Source of the DNA: Spirochaeta isovalerica
GTDB taxonomy: Bacteria > Spirochaetota > Spirochaetia > DSM-2461
Assembly: GCF_014207565.1 (NCBI RefSeq)
Contig: NZ_JACHGJ010000004.1
Span: forward strand, 276,828-340,827
Direction: 5' to 3'
DNA: 64,000 nucleotides
Numbering within the stretch: position 1 is the first letter of the stretch; the number at the start of each line of letters is the position of its first letter. A program made the position numbers and the translations under genes. Positions 45,527 through 54,727 of this stretch are shown in pieces. The notes beneath the pieces were generated by a model. It made no database searches, was not told the DNA's origin, and was given only the letters and a program-made list of their open reading frames with translations.

Positions 45527-46060
45527 ATGAAAAAAACCATATTAGTCATCAGTTTTATTATGATCATATCTTCCTACCTGACAGCGGAAGCCTATCCCCC
45601 TGAAAACTGGAATCCTTCTCTGGTCAACGCTGCTCAGCAGGCATCGGAAGAGAACAAATATCTCTTGCTGAATTTTACCGGTTCTGACTGGTGCATCTGG
45701 TGCACCCGATTGAGAGATCAGGTTTTTTCAACCGATGATTTTAAAGACTGGGCTGATGAAAACGCCGTACTGGTTTATCTCGATTTTCCCTCGGAAAGAG
45801 AACTGCCTCAGAACCAGATTACCCATAATTCCTATCTTCAGCAGTTTCTGGGAGTCAAGGGCTATCCCTCTATCTGGCTGTTCGACAACGATTTCACTCC
45901 CCTGCTCGTTACAGGATACAGGGAAGGGGGATCAGAAAAGTACATAACTCATCTGGAAAATGACAGATTGGATATTGAAGCCGACCAGATCAGCCAGTTC
46001 AAGGTTCAGATGAAGGATTTCATCGAGACATATCTGAAACCGCTTAACGTCACTCCCTGA
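45527..46060 (+). CDS. Exported thioredoxin-fold protein
   Basis: This 177-residue protein has a signal peptide (KKTILVISFIMIISSYLTAEA) and AGGAG before its ATG. The thioredoxin-fold core (YLLLNFTGSDWCIWCTRLRD) has the redox motif C-I-W-C, and a cis-Pro segment (VKGYPSIWLFDND) follows. This is the DsbD-gamma/thioredoxin_7 group, which handles disulphides in the periplasm. Together with the flanking peroxiredoxin and methionine sulfoxide reductase it forms an oxidative-repair neighbourhood. Confidence 0.87.
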   Translation: MKKTILVISFIMIISSYLTAEAYPPENWNPSLVNAAQQASEENKYLLLNFTGSDWCIWCTRLRDQVFSTDDFKDWADENAVLVYLDFPSERELPQNQITHNSYLQQFLGVKGYPSIWLFDNDFTPLLVTGYREGGSEKYITHLENDRLDIEADQISQFKVQMKDFIETYLKPLNVTP

Positions 46061-46128
46061 TCATGTTTCAGTTTTCTTTTAGGCTTCCCTGTTGTATATT
46101 TAATAAAAATATAAAGTAGGGTTGCCTA

Positions 46129-46980
46129 ATGAAAGAGAAAAAATATAACAAACTGACAGCGGAAGAAGAAGCGGTTCTCATCCATAAAGGAACAGAACCT
46201 CCCTTTAAAGGTTTTTTTACAGATTACGGCGAAAAGGGCATTTACATATGCAAGCAGTGCGAAGCTCCCCTTTTCCGCTCGGAATACAAATTCCATTCGG
46301 GCTGCGGCTGGCCCAGCTTTGATTCCCAGATCGACGGCGCCATAGCCGAGCATCCCGATCCCGACGGCAGAAGGACGGAAATTGTCTGTGCCAATTGCGG
46401 CGCCCATATGGGCCATGTCTTCAGGGGAGAGAAGTTCACAGGCAAAGATACGCGACACTGTGTGAATTCCATCTCCATGAAATTTATTCCGGAAAGCGAA
46501 ACGGAAACAGCTGTTTTTGCCGGCGGATGCTTCTGGGGCGTTCAGCATTATTTCCGGAAGCTTGACGGAGTATACGCCACAAGAGTCGGTTATACGGGGG
46601 GAACGAAAGAAAATCCCACATACAAAGAAGTATGCTATAGCGATACGGGCCATTATGAAGCTCTGGAGGTCCTTTTCGATCCGAAGAGGGTCAGCTTCGA
46701 GGAACTGGCAAAGCTCTTTTTTGAAATTCACGATCCGGAACAGAGAAACGGACAGGGCCCTGACATCGGCGAACAATATTTATCCGCTGTTTTCTGCCGG
46801 AATAGTAAACAGAAAGCTGTAACGGAGAAACTTATCGCTATACTTAGGGATAAGGGACTGGATGTGGCCACCGAAGTTCTGGAAGCCTCGACATTCTGGG
46901 AAGCTGAAGACTATCATCAGAATTACTACGCCAAAAAAGGCTCGGAGCCCTACTGCCACTTCAGAACAAAACGATTTTAA
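46129..46980 (+). CDS. Bifunctional methionine sulfoxide reductase (MsrB-MsrA fusion)
   Basis: This is a 283-residue fusion. The N-terminal MsrB part has two zinc CxxC pairs (CKQC, CANC) and the catalytic Cys in RHCVNSISMKF near residue 115. The C-terminal MsrA part starts ETAVFAGGCFWGVQHYF with the catalytic GGCFWG. It reduces both the R and S epimers of methionine sulfoxide in proteins. There is no signal peptide, so it acts in the cytoplasm, unlike the exported thioredoxin-like neighbour. Confidence 0.95.
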   Translation: MKEKKYNKLTAEEEAVLIHKGTEPPFKGFFTDYGEKGIYICKQCEAPLFRSEYKFHSGCGWPSFDSQIDGAIAEHPDPDGRRTEIVCANCGAHMGHVFRGEKFTGKDTRHCVNSISMKFIPESETETAVFAGGCFWGVQHYFRKLDGVYATRVGYTGGTKENPTYKEVCYSDTGHYEALEVLFDPKRVSFEELAKLFFEIHDPEQRNGQGPDIGEQYLSAVFCRNSKQKAVTEKLIAILRDKGLDVATEVLEASTFWEAEDYHQNYYAKKGSEPYCHFRTKRF

Positions 46981-46995
46981 AAACCGGGAGATAGC

Positions 46996-47853
46996 ATGGG
47001 AAAGGTTTCAACAGCTATAAAGGATTACATATTCATTTCACTGGGAGCCTTTCTCATAGGACTGGGCTGGTCGGCATTTCTTATACCGGCGAAAATCGTC
47101 GGCGGAGGTGTCGGGGGGCTGGCGACTCTCGGATTTTATATGTGGAATGTCACGCCGGGATATATCTATCTCGGCATCAATGCCATTCTCATACTCCTGG
47201 CAATTAAAATATTGGGAGCCAGTTTCGGAATCAGGACCATTTACGGGATTCTGGTTGTTTCCGCGGCACTCAATCTGCTTCCCATTGTCATTACCGAACC
47301 GATTGTCGACGATGGGCTGCTGGCCACGATACTGGGCGGGGGGCTCACGGGGATCGGAATCGGTCTGGCCATAACCCATAGGGGGAGCACCGGCGGAACA
47401 GAGATTATCGCCATGATCATCAATCACTATAAAAACATTTCTCCCGGCCGGATCATGCTCTACTGTGATGTTTTTATAATTGCTTCTTCATATTTCGTTT
47501 TCCAATCACTGGAAACAATGGTTTACGGTTACGTCTCTATGGCTGTAACGACATACGTTGTAGACAACTACCTGGAAGGTTCGCGACAGTCTGTTCAATT
47601 TATGATTATCAGTCAGACGAAAAAGGCCGTTATCGCCCAGCGGATCAACGACGAAGTTTCCAGAGGGATAACTTTGCTGAAAGGTGTGGGCTGGTACAGC
47701 GGAAAGGAAACCGACCCCCTTCTCGTTCTGGCGAGACGGACCCAGTTCAATCAGATCATGTCTATCGTCAAAAGCGAAGACGAACACGCTTTCGTGTCCG
47801 TCTCCAAAGTCATGGGTGTTTACGGGAACGGCTTCGACCGGATCAGGATTTAG
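46996..47853 (+). CDS. YitT-family membrane protein
   Basis: This 285-residue protein has GGGAG before its ATG and starts 15 bp after the msr gene. Five to six membrane helices (FISLGAFLIGLGWSAFLIPA, GGGLTGIGIGLAITHRGSTG) form the paired YitT/DUF161 domain. A soluble DUF2179 domain follows (ITLLKGVGWYSGKETDPLLV). The family function is unclear; transport or regulation has been suggested. Its last 11 bp overlap the convergent gene. Confidence 0.88.
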   Translation: MGKVSTAIKDYIFISLGAFLIGLGWSAFLIPAKIVGGGVGGLATLGFYMWNVTPGYIYLGINAILILLAIKILGASFGIRTIYGILVVSAALNLLPIVITEPIVDDGLLATILGGGLTGIGIGLAITHRGSTGGTEIIAMIINHYKNISPGRIMLYCDVFIIASSYFVFQSLETMVYGYVSMAVTTYVVDNYLEGSRQSVQFMIISQTKKAVIAQRINDEVSRGITLLKGVGWYSGKETDPLLVLARRTQFNQIMSIVKSEDEHAFVSVSKVMGVYGNGFDRIRI

Positions 47854-48706
47854 GAACGGACCGGAGGACCGGTACCAGAAACAGGGAGTTCGCTGCGGTT
47901 ATCGCCAGAAACACAACGATTTCCACAGGATTCATTTCAACACCCGCCAGTTTCTGACCGATGATCATGGCCACTATGGCCAGCAGTAGGGTCAGTGCCT
48001 TCATAATAATAATCCCCGACAGGAGATATCCCCATTCTCTTTTTTTCCAGAGCAGCCAGGCTGTCATCAGAGAAGCGGGAACAATTATCGCCAGATCGAG
48101 CACCTGAATGCCGAGCGTTGAATAGTGATCCAGCCCTTCGGGAATACCGCCGCTGATGAGAGCCGGCCCCAGTCTTCCCATCCACATAAGCCAGATAAGG
48201 ATTCCGACGATGAGAAGATACAGGGCGATCGTCTTTCTCCTGAAGGTCTCTGCCATGATCCCAGCTAGATCCGATCGGGCCAGATCCTGCAATATGAGTA
48301 TAAAGGCGAAAAGAGAAAAAGAGAGCAGCGCCGTATATACGGGAAAAAGCCGGTTGAAAGTGACGATAAAAGCATATGAGGCGTAGGTGTAGAGAAAATA
48401 TCCCACAGTCCCGCCGTAAATGATGGAAGCGCGGCGGCTCCCCTTTTTATAGAGATGAAAACTGATAAGGAGCAGCGGAACAGCGAATGCCGCGGTAACC
48501 ACATCCTGCGCTCTTCCCTGGGAAGCAAAGGAAAGGGAGTCATAGGCATAGAGTCCTCTCCCGTCGAGCTCGACAACGGCCCCTCTCGCCGAGACTACAC
48601 TTCGGGGCGCTTCGGTTGCAAAGGGGACAAGCCCCAGAACAGAAGCGGCTCCTCCCAGAAGAGCGATAAGGACAGTCAATACAGTCAGAGTACGCCTATT
48701 AGTCAT
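47843..48706 (-). CDS. Multi-pass membrane protein controlled by adjacent TetR regulator
   Basis: This 287-residue protein has an N-terminal helix, an extracytoplasmic segment with VVELDGRGLYAYDSLSF near residue 45, and six or so further helices. No family was recognised. It overlaps the TetR gene by 8 bp and so shares its promoter. TetR partners are often efflux or lipid-related membrane proteins, but nothing here proves that. Confidence 0.7.
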   Translation of the reverse strand: MTNRRTLTVLTVLIALLGGAASVLGLVPFATEAPRSVVSARGAVVELDGRGLYAYDSLSFASQGRAQDVVTAAFAVPLLLISFHLYKKGSRRASIIYGGTVGYFLYTYASYAFIVTFNRLFPVYTALLSFSLFAFILILQDLARSDLAGIMAETFRRKTIALYLLIVGILIWLMWMGRLGPALISGGIPEGLDHYSTLGIQVLDLAIIVPASLMTAWLLWKKREWGYLLSGIIIMKALTLLLAIVAMIIGQKLAGVEMNPVEIVVFLAITAANSLFLVPVLRSVPKS

Positions 48707-49319
48707 GAATTCCTCCTTCGAGTCCTTTCGTAATCAGATTAAAAAATGTTTCACCGGCTTTTTCCGGATTGATGTCGCTGCGATTTTCATTGAGAAGCGA
48801 GAGCGTATACATCCTCAGACTGTTCATCATCCAGGTGCGGAGAAAATCAGCCTCGCTTTCTCTTTCCCTTTCGAGCCGGATATAAGCTCTCAGAGCCTCT
48901 TGTACGGCTTCATTGATTTCCCGCTGAAAAGGTCCCGGCTTAAAATCCCGGCTGAAAGTCATGGACACGACAGCCCTGTAATAATTGGGATTCCCAGCCG
49001 CCATGGCTATATGGCCGGCAATCATCTTTCTCAGCATCAAGCCGGGATCAATGGAAGCCGCTTTCCGGTTGACCCGGATTTGTTCCGCCGTGAAGCGGAA
49101 TCCCTTTTCCACGACAGCTTCCAGAAGATTCTGCTTATCGGCGAAATAGAGATAAATGGTCCGCGGGGAATAATCGATTCGCGAAGCCAGATCGCGTATG
49201 GTCAGATTTTCATACCCTTTTTCCGCGACTATGTCCGCTGCTGTTTCGAGAATGAGATTCTGCAGGGCTTCTCTCTCTTTCCTCTTTCTTTCCGAGATAC
49301 TCATAAAAAAGGTATACAT
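48699..49319 (-). CDS. TetR-family transcriptional regulator
   Basis: This 206-residue protein has an N-terminal HTH (LILETAADIVAEKGYENLTI, RDLASRIDYSPRTIYLYFAD) that is a clear TetR domain. The C-terminal helical ligand domain is divergent. A dyad covering the annotated start suggests that translation really begins at the in-frame ATG at 49304. It is co-transcribed with the membrane-protein gene and is probably autoregulated. Confidence 0.92.
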   Translation of the reverse strand: MYTFFMSISERKRKEREALQNLILETAADIVAEKGYENLTIRDLASRIDYSPRTIYLYFADKQNLLEAVVEKGFRFTAEQIRVNRKAASIDPGLMLRKMIAGHIAMAAGNPNYYRAVVSMTFSRDFKPGPFQREINEAVQEALRAYIRLERERESEADFLRTWMMNSLRMYTLSLLNENRSDINPEKAGETFFNLITKGLEGGIHD

Positions 49320-49344
49320 CGTTTACTAAATAAACACAATATAC
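49312..49344. promoter_or_regulatory. Nested dyad operator at the TetR promoter
   Basis: GTATA-N4-GTTTA-CTAAA-TAAAC-N4-TATAC is symmetric over 33 bp. On the minus strand it overlaps TTGTGT-N17-TATACC, a plausible -35/-10 pair. The geometry fits a TetR dimer or dimer pair blocking its own promoter. Confidence 0.6.
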
Positions 49345-49433
49345 AAAGCAGATGGTTGCAGCAAATTAATGGGACAGAGGTCCTGCTCCCGAAGAAGCCG
49401 ATCAGATATCAATCAGGGACAGAAATAAAAAAA

Positions 49434-49465
49434 AGCTGCGGCGATAGTTTCCTTCCGCCGCAGCT
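49434..49465 (-). terminator. Terminator of giant activase 2
   Basis: AGCTGCGGCG (49434-49443) and CGCCGCAGCT (49456-49465) pair perfectly. On the minus strand a run of eight T follows. It lies 24 bp after the stop codon. Confidence 0.8.
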
Positions 49466-49488
49466 CCCTTTTAATCAGCCTCCCCTTT

Positions 49489-52400
49489 TCACTTGTTCGT
49501 CAGATAGAACAGCTGGGGCTTCAATACATCGTTCGGCTTGTTGTTGCCGTCGTAAAAGAGATCGATAACCGGAACTTTGTAATCCTCTTTGATCCGCTGG
49601 AAAATAGAGCTGGAAACCACTCCGGGACAGCAGAATACAGGGTTGATATGGACGATAGCCTCAACCTGCCTCTTTTCCAGCATATAGAGAACCCGTCCCA
49701 GAGATATGGCAGTTTCCCCGGCCAGCGCTCTGTCGCAACTGTACCGGTCGGCCAGTTTCGCGCATTCCTCCATGGCCGGTTCCAGAATATCTTCGTCAAG
49801 CATGCCCTTGAATACCAGTTCATAGCGTTTCTCAAAAAGAACAAAGCCTTTATGGAATTTTCTGTTGGCATTGTCTCTGACCACATCCTCGTAGAGAAAG
49901 TGATTGACCGTCTCGGTAAAAGCGGGAATGATCACTTCGGCACCGAGCTCCAGAATATCATCGGCCAGGTTCTGGTTGAGAATATTGTTGTATTTGGCGT
50001 AAAAGTCACCGACTAGAATGGCTCGCGGCTTCCGGGGCATATCGGCCAGTTCCAGTTTTTCGAATAGGGTTCTGACTTCCCTTAAAGCGTCCATAAGCGA
50101 CCCCCGTTCCCCCATGGCTTTTTTTACAATGTTTATGGATCGGTTCAGAGCCCCTTTTGCCGTCCCCTTTACCTTTTCGTAGGGGGCGAAGCGGAAGTAG
50201 AGCTTGTAGAGCAGACTTCCCACGATCCCGGCCTCCATGATCATGGTATTCATCTCTTTGGACACATTATCGATCTTCTGCATCATATTGCCGTTGTAGA
50301 CTTTCAGCCCCTTGAACTCGCTGTTTTCGCTGGCATTTTCTATAAGAACCGCATACTGATTGAAGTTGCATGACATGCAGAGCCCCGGCAGATAGACCGT
50401 ACAGCGGGCCGGATCGAGATTATTCCTCTCGATGTGCTCCATAACCGAACCGATAATGGCCACATTAGGCATGCACTCGCCGCCCGAAGCGTAACGGTAT
50501 CCCCGGTTTATCATAGACTGCTCCAACGGAATGACCGACGCATCGAATCCATTGGCGGCGAAAGCTTCCGCCTGAAGTATGCTGACGATATCGCTCACGA
50601 AAGGGACCAGAACCGTATCTCCCGGTGCAAAAGGAGCGGAATGGTCCCGTTTGTCCTCTACCGGTCTGACAGTTGCTGTTTTCCGGAAATGACTGCGGAA
50701 CGTATCGACCGCCGCTTCAATTCTGGTTTGATAGCCCACATCGCTTGTATGTTCATCAAGTTGAATAACCAGGTAAGGCTTGTTATAGGCTTTGAAGATT
50801 TCCTTCACATAAGTGAGCAGATAGGAGTCGGGACTGCAACGGAAAAAACTGAGAAAAACCGGGTAGATGTTATCGCTTTTCGCGGCGAACTCGGCAGCCC
50901 GAAGTATTTCCTGGCCGTAATACCAGTGCATTTTCTCCATAAAGCGCTCCGCCACAGGACAGTCTCCTGCGGTTCCCTCCGCCATGGACTGATAAAGGAG
51001 ATCGAAACCCGATTCTTCCAGCTTCAGGGGAATACCCAGATTCATCTGTTTATCATAAATGGAATAAGGGCGTCCCAGAAGCATAATCTTCATATCGCTG
51101 CCACCGGATTCAAGAACCTTCCTCCCCTCTTCCTTCCATTTTTTCTGATTTTCTCTGAATATTTCCAGACTTGAGGCGAACTGTGCCGCCAGAAACGCTT
51201 CCTCTTCATCGAGCCGACCCGCGAGGCTGGCAGCCACGACAGCCCCCAGCTCGCCATGGGACTGCTCGTCCATAAAGAGATTGGGAGCCACTATTTTCTC
51301 TCCCGATTCACTGTCGAAAACATTGCGGATGATGGAAGGAGCATAGCTGGAGTAATAACAGAAATAGCTGTCCCGGGCTTTTTCTCTGAACAGAGGCGAG
51401 CGCTCCTCTCCGTCGACCAGACTCTTTTCATTGACAAGCGCCGGTAAAAAGATAAGATCGACCCCTTTCTTCAAAAGGCTGTTAACCATTCCGTGAACCA
51501 TGCCCATGGGAGCGCAGAAATCCGAATTGACAAGTTTGCCCCCCTCTCTCTGAACGGCAGCAGTGGAGCTTTCGAGAACGACCTCGCATCCGATGCTGCG
51601 GAAAAAATCTTCGAACAAAGGATAGAATTCCGCATGATAAAGACTTTTTACAAGACCGACCCGTACAGGCCTTTCCATTTCATAATCTTTATGACTGTGA
51701 AACGCGTCGGCAAAGCGTTTTTCAAGATCGCTGATGCTTTTTTTCGCGGCGAACTTCTTGTCTTCGTAATCGCGGCCGCACTTGAGCCCCCAGGCAGTGG
51801 TTCTCTCTCCAACTTTATAGAGAGTCAGTTCGCAGCGGTTATGACAGAGCATACAGGTTTCGCTGTCTGTAGTAAAAGTGAAGTCCAGACCGGCAAAGCT
51901 TGATTTTTCCAGTTCCAAAGCCCGGAGCATAACCGCTGTGCCGAGAGCTCCTGTCAGATGGCAATAGGGGGAGACCGAAATGGGCTTTCCGATATGCTGT
52001 TCGAAAGCCGCAACGAGAGCCTTGTTTCTCGCCGTGGCCCCCTGAAAGAAGATGCGGTTTCCAAGAGGCAGCTTTCCCACGACCTTGGAGAGATAATTGT
52101 CCCGGACGCTGTGGAGTACCGCGGTAATAATCTCGGCTTTATCGAATCCTTCGACCTGAAAGAGATTCAGGTCCCGCTCCATATAAACGGTACAGCGGTC
52201 ACTGGTATAGGGAGCTTTCTGCCCCATCGCCAGCGCGGCGATTTCATCGAGCGTGATGCCCAGCCGGACAGCCTGCTCTTCGATAAATGATCCCGTTCCG
52301 GCGGCACAGACATAATTCATTGCGGCATTGACCACCTCGCCATTTTCCAACTGGGTAAACTTGGAGTCCTGACCTCCGATTTCGATAATGGTATCCACAT

Positions 52401-53631
52401 CGGGATCGAGGAACAGAGCTCCTTTAGCATGAGCGGTTATTTCATTGACGACAAGATCGGCGCTGAGAATTTCCTTAACGAGGTTTCTACCGCTCCCCGT
52501 AGTCCCCACGCCTCGAATAACCAGCTCGGTTCCCGAAAAAAGTTCGCCGATCAGCCCCAGCAGTTTGCGCGAGGCTTCCACAGGAGCCCCGGCCGTCCGG
52601 GTGTACAGCCCCGCGAGGATTTCCGAACTGCCATAATCGATAACCGCGGCTTTGGTGGAAGTCGAACCGATATCGATGCCGATTATGATCTCCCGGCGGT
52701 CACCGGCCAGGTCGGCATATTCGGCGATTTCGACTCCCTCTTTCCAATATATATTGTCTCCCGAGAAATCGGGATAATCGGTCAGGGAAATGGTAAGCGG
52801 CTTGCGCCTCTCGTGAACATGTCTCATGGCGTCCATAAGCACGGAAGGTCTGAGGCCTTCCTCTTCTCCGAGTATGGCCGCGCCTATGGCGTTAAAAACA
52901 GTGCTGTGTTCTATAATTTTGATTTCTCCGTCAACCCGGTCTGCTATTTCCGAAGCGATCATCCTGTTGTGGCTGACTCCGCCGGTAAGGACGATTCCCC
53001 CCGAGAGGTCCCTGCCCTTTTTGAGCTGGGCGAGAATACTGGCGGCCATGCCTTCGCAGAGCCCCGCCGCGATGGCGTCTCTCCCGTAACCGTCGGCCTG
53101 GGCATGGATAATATCGCTTTTCGCGAAAACGGCGCAGCGCGTAGCTATGGACGGGCGTTTGCCTTTGAAGGCATAGGCCTTTTCCGAAAGCTCCTCTATG
53201 GTCAGACCGATCCTTTCCGCCTGCTGATCGAGAAAGCTCCCGGTACCGGATGCGCACATAGGATTGACTCTGTGCTCTTTGTAGTTCCCTTTTTCGTCCA
53301 GTATGATGAGATAGAAAGTCTCGCACCCGATTCCCATAATATTCCGGCAGCCGGTCTGAAGATAGCGGTTGGCCTCAACAGAAGCCAGGATGGAATCGAC
53401 CGTTTTTATTCCATCAAGTTCCGAAGTTCCGCAGATTCCATAGGTATATTTTCTGGAACTTCCATATTTATCGCCGATCCGGTCCAGAACCTTTTTCAAA
53501 GCGTCAGGAAGATTTCCCTTATGATCGAAGACGTATGTCTCCTCTATGGCCCCTTTATTAAGTACGGCTGCTTTAAGGGTTTTGGAACCGATATCGATCC
53601 CCACTCTGATTGTATCAGGCGACTGGCTCAT
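49489..53631 (-). CDS. Fused 2-hydroxyacyl-CoA dehydratase activase/dehydratase-like giant protein 2
   Basis: This 1380-residue protein is a distant paralogue of the 19137-23522 product with the same domain order. ATPase domain 1 begins VGIDIGSKTLKAAVL and has CASGTGSF at 126-133. Domain 2 begins IGIDIGSTSTKAAVID near 313 and has CAAGTGSF near 440. A CMLCHNRCEL cluster lies near 590. The DUF2229/HgdB-like region from about 655 has VGLVKSLYHAEFYPLFEDF and later Cys such as SGGECMPN, LPGLCMSCNFNQ and NPVFCCPG. It lacks the Cys-rich tail of paralogue 1. Radical dehydration of a 2-hydroxyacyl-CoA or a related low-potential reduction is expected. It is co-transcribed with the AraC gene. Confidence 0.87.
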   Translation of the reverse strand: MSQSPDTIRVGIDIGSKTLKAAVLNKGAIEETYVFDHKGNLPDALKKVLDRIGDKYGSSRKYTYGICGTSELDGIKTVDSILASVEANRYLQTGCRNIMGIGCETFYLIILDEKGNYKEHRVNPMCASGTGSFLDQQAERIGLTIEELSEKAYAFKGKRPSIATRCAVFAKSDIIHAQADGYGRDAIAAGLCEGMAASILAQLKKGRDLSGGIVLTGGVSHNRMIASEIADRVDGEIKIIEHSTVFNAIGAAILGEEEGLRPSVLMDAMRHVHERRKPLTISLTDYPDFSGDNIYWKEGVEIAEYADLAGDRREIIIGIDIGSTSTKAAVIDYGSSEILAGLYTRTAGAPVEASRKLLGLIGELFSGTELVIRGVGTTGSGRNLVKEILSADLVVNEITAHAKGALFLDPDVDTIIEIGGQDSKFTQLENGEVVNAAMNYVCAAGTGSFIEEQAVRLGITLDEIAALAMGQKAPYTSDRCTVYMERDLNLFQVEGFDKAEIITAVLHSVRDNYLSKVVGKLPLGNRIFFQGATARNKALVAAFEQHIGKPISVSPYCHLTGALGTAVMLRALELEKSSFAGLDFTFTTDSETCMLCHNRCELTLYKVGERTTAWGLKCGRDYEDKKFAAKKSISDLEKRFADAFHSHKDYEMERPVRVGLVKSLYHAEFYPLFEDFFRSIGCEVVLESSTAAVQREGGKLVNSDFCAPMGMVHGMVNSLLKKGVDLIFLPALVNEKSLVDGEERSPLFREKARDSYFCYYSSYAPSIIRNVFDSESGEKIVAPNLFMDEQSHGELGAVVAASLAGRLDEEEAFLAAQFASSLEIFRENQKKWKEEGRKVLESGGSDMKIMLLGRPYSIYDKQMNLGIPLKLEESGFDLLYQSMAEGTAGDCPVAERFMEKMHWYYGQEILRAAEFAAKSDNIYPVFLSFFRCSPDSYLLTYVKEIFKAYNKPYLVIQLDEHTSDVGYQTRIEAAVDTFRSHFRKTATVRPVEDKRDHSAPFAPGDTVLVPFVSDIVSILQAEAFAANGFDASVIPLEQSMINRGYRYASGGECMPNVAIIGSVMEHIERNNLDPARCTVYLPGLCMSCNFNQYAVLIENASENSEFKGLKVYNGNMMQKIDNVSKEMNTMIMEAGIVGSLLYKLYFRFAPYEKVKGTAKGALNRSINIVKKAMGERGSLMDALREVRTLFEKLELADMPRKPRAILVGDFYAKYNNILNQNLADDILELGAEVIIPAFTETVNHFLYEDVVRDNANRKFHKGFVLFEKRYELVFKGMLDEDILEPAMEECAKLADRYSCDRALAGETAISLGRVLYMLEKRQVEAIVHINPVFCCPGVVSSSIFQRIKEDYKVPVIDLFYDGNNKPNDVLKPQLFYLTNK

Positions 53632-54515
53632 TAAAATTCTCCTGTTATGCCGAGTTTTGACGGACCGAACTGTTCCTTGAAATTTTTAATATAGTTCCCC
53701 GGCGTCTGACCGGTTATCTTCTTGAACTGTTTGGTAAAGCTGGGTAAATCGGGGTAATTAAAGCGGTCGGCGATGTCTTTCAGAGAGACTGATGAAATGG
53801 TCAGAAGCATTTTTACCTGTTCGATTCGCTGATTGATATGAAAGACACCCGGGGGCATGCCCACATGCTTAGTAAATCCCTGGCGGAAACTGGAATAGCT
53901 CATACTGAATTTCTCCGCAAAATCAGGAAGGGAAAAGCGGTTCTGGAGTTCTCTGCAGAGATCCCGCCTCACGGCTACCCAGAAATCGGCTTCTTCGTCG
54001 GCGGAATTGACAAGAAAACCTGTTGCATGGATTTCCGTAATGAGCTTGAGAGACTTTTCTATGACTTTAAATATCCGCGTCGTGGCCCACTGGTCAATCT
54101 CCTGGCCCAGTTTTCTGAATTTGACAACAAGATCGGAGTGAAGACCGATATGAATAACCGGCTCGTCGCTTCCGTCATAGGATTTCCGCTCATAGAGATT
54201 GTAGAAAATTTCCGGCAGAGTCAGAACGACTTGCTCGCTCCCCCGGCCGTTGAAGCTCAGCAGGCCGCTTTTCCCCGGGAGCCTCTGGATGACATCGCCC
54301 GGACCGACAGGGATTTCCCGGCCGTCGCCGATGCGGAGCGCCCCCTCCCCTTCAATAATATAGATAAGGGAACAGGTTCTCTCCTGCTCTTTTTTCTGAT
54401 CATTCCATTTCTGAAACGTGATGCTCTCAAAATGACAAGAAAACTGTTTTTTAAATCCTCTTAAACCGCTACTCAATGCCATATATGACAATTTATTAGC
54501 TTCTGATCTGGTCAA
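53631..54515 (-). CDS. AraC-family transcriptional regulator
   Basis: This 294-residue protein starts at a TTG with GGAG upstream; an ATG at 54482 is an alternative. The N-terminal half is a cupin-like sensing domain (YIIEGEGALRIGDGREIPVGPGDVI, split here by the reader at the Gly turns). The C-terminal pair of HTHs (FSLPDFAEKFSMSYSSFRQG, VSLKDIADRFNYPDLPSFTK, KKITGQTPGNYI) is the AraC DNA-binding domain. It abuts giant activase 2 and probably controls it in response to a substrate acid. Repeated TGTCA/TGACA dyads occupy its promoter. Confidence 0.9.
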   Translation of the reverse strand: MTRSEANKLSYMALSSGLRGFKKQFSCHFESITFQKWNDQKKEQERTCSLIYIIEGEGALRIGDGREIPVGPGDVIQRLPGKSGLLSFNGRGSEQVVLTLPEIFYNLYERKSYDGSDEPVIHIGLHSDLVVKFRKLGQEIDQWATTRIFKVIEKSLKLITEIHATGFLVNSADEEADFWVAVRRDLCRELQNRFSLPDFAEKFSMSYSSFRQGFTKHVGMPPGVFHINQRIEQVKMLLTISSVSLKDIADRFNYPDLPSFTKQFKKITGQTPGNYIKNFKEQFGPSKLGITGEF

Positions 54516-54630
54516 AATTACGCTCCAAATTTCTTTAAAGGCTTTTTAGAGCTTATAACCACAGTAATGCTTTGTCAATTATGACAAGGTGAATTGCTTA
54601 ATTAATTTTTTAACTATGTCAAATATGACA
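54484..54630. promoter_or_regulatory. Repeated TGTCA/TGACA sites at the AraC promoter
   Basis: Two dyads, TTGTCAATTATGACAA (54572-54587) and TGTCAAATATGACA (54617-54630), plus a half-site ATATGACAATT near 54482-54492, share the element TATGACAA. They surround the expected promoter of the AraC/activase operon and are likely binding sites of that regulator or of a dimeric factor. Confidence 0.55.
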
Positions 54631-54656
54631 ATTATCTACGCTTTGTGTGCAAAAAA

Positions 54657-54688
54657 AAACCGTCCGGGAAAACTTCCGCGGACGGTTT
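54657..54688 (-). terminator. Terminator of the hsp20 gene
   Basis: AAACCGTCCG (54657-54666) and CGGACGGTTT (54679-54688) pair perfectly. On the minus strand a long T-run follows, 40 bp after the hsp20 stop codon. Confidence 0.82.
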
Positions 54689-54727
54689 CTGATTTGTAAA
54701 ATTCATTAAGGGGACTGGTTTGGTTTA

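Noticed and set aside
52429..53634. A 401-codon plus-strand open frame opposite giant activase 2
   Set aside because: Shadow of the minus-strand gene, with no protein-family pattern and no start signal.
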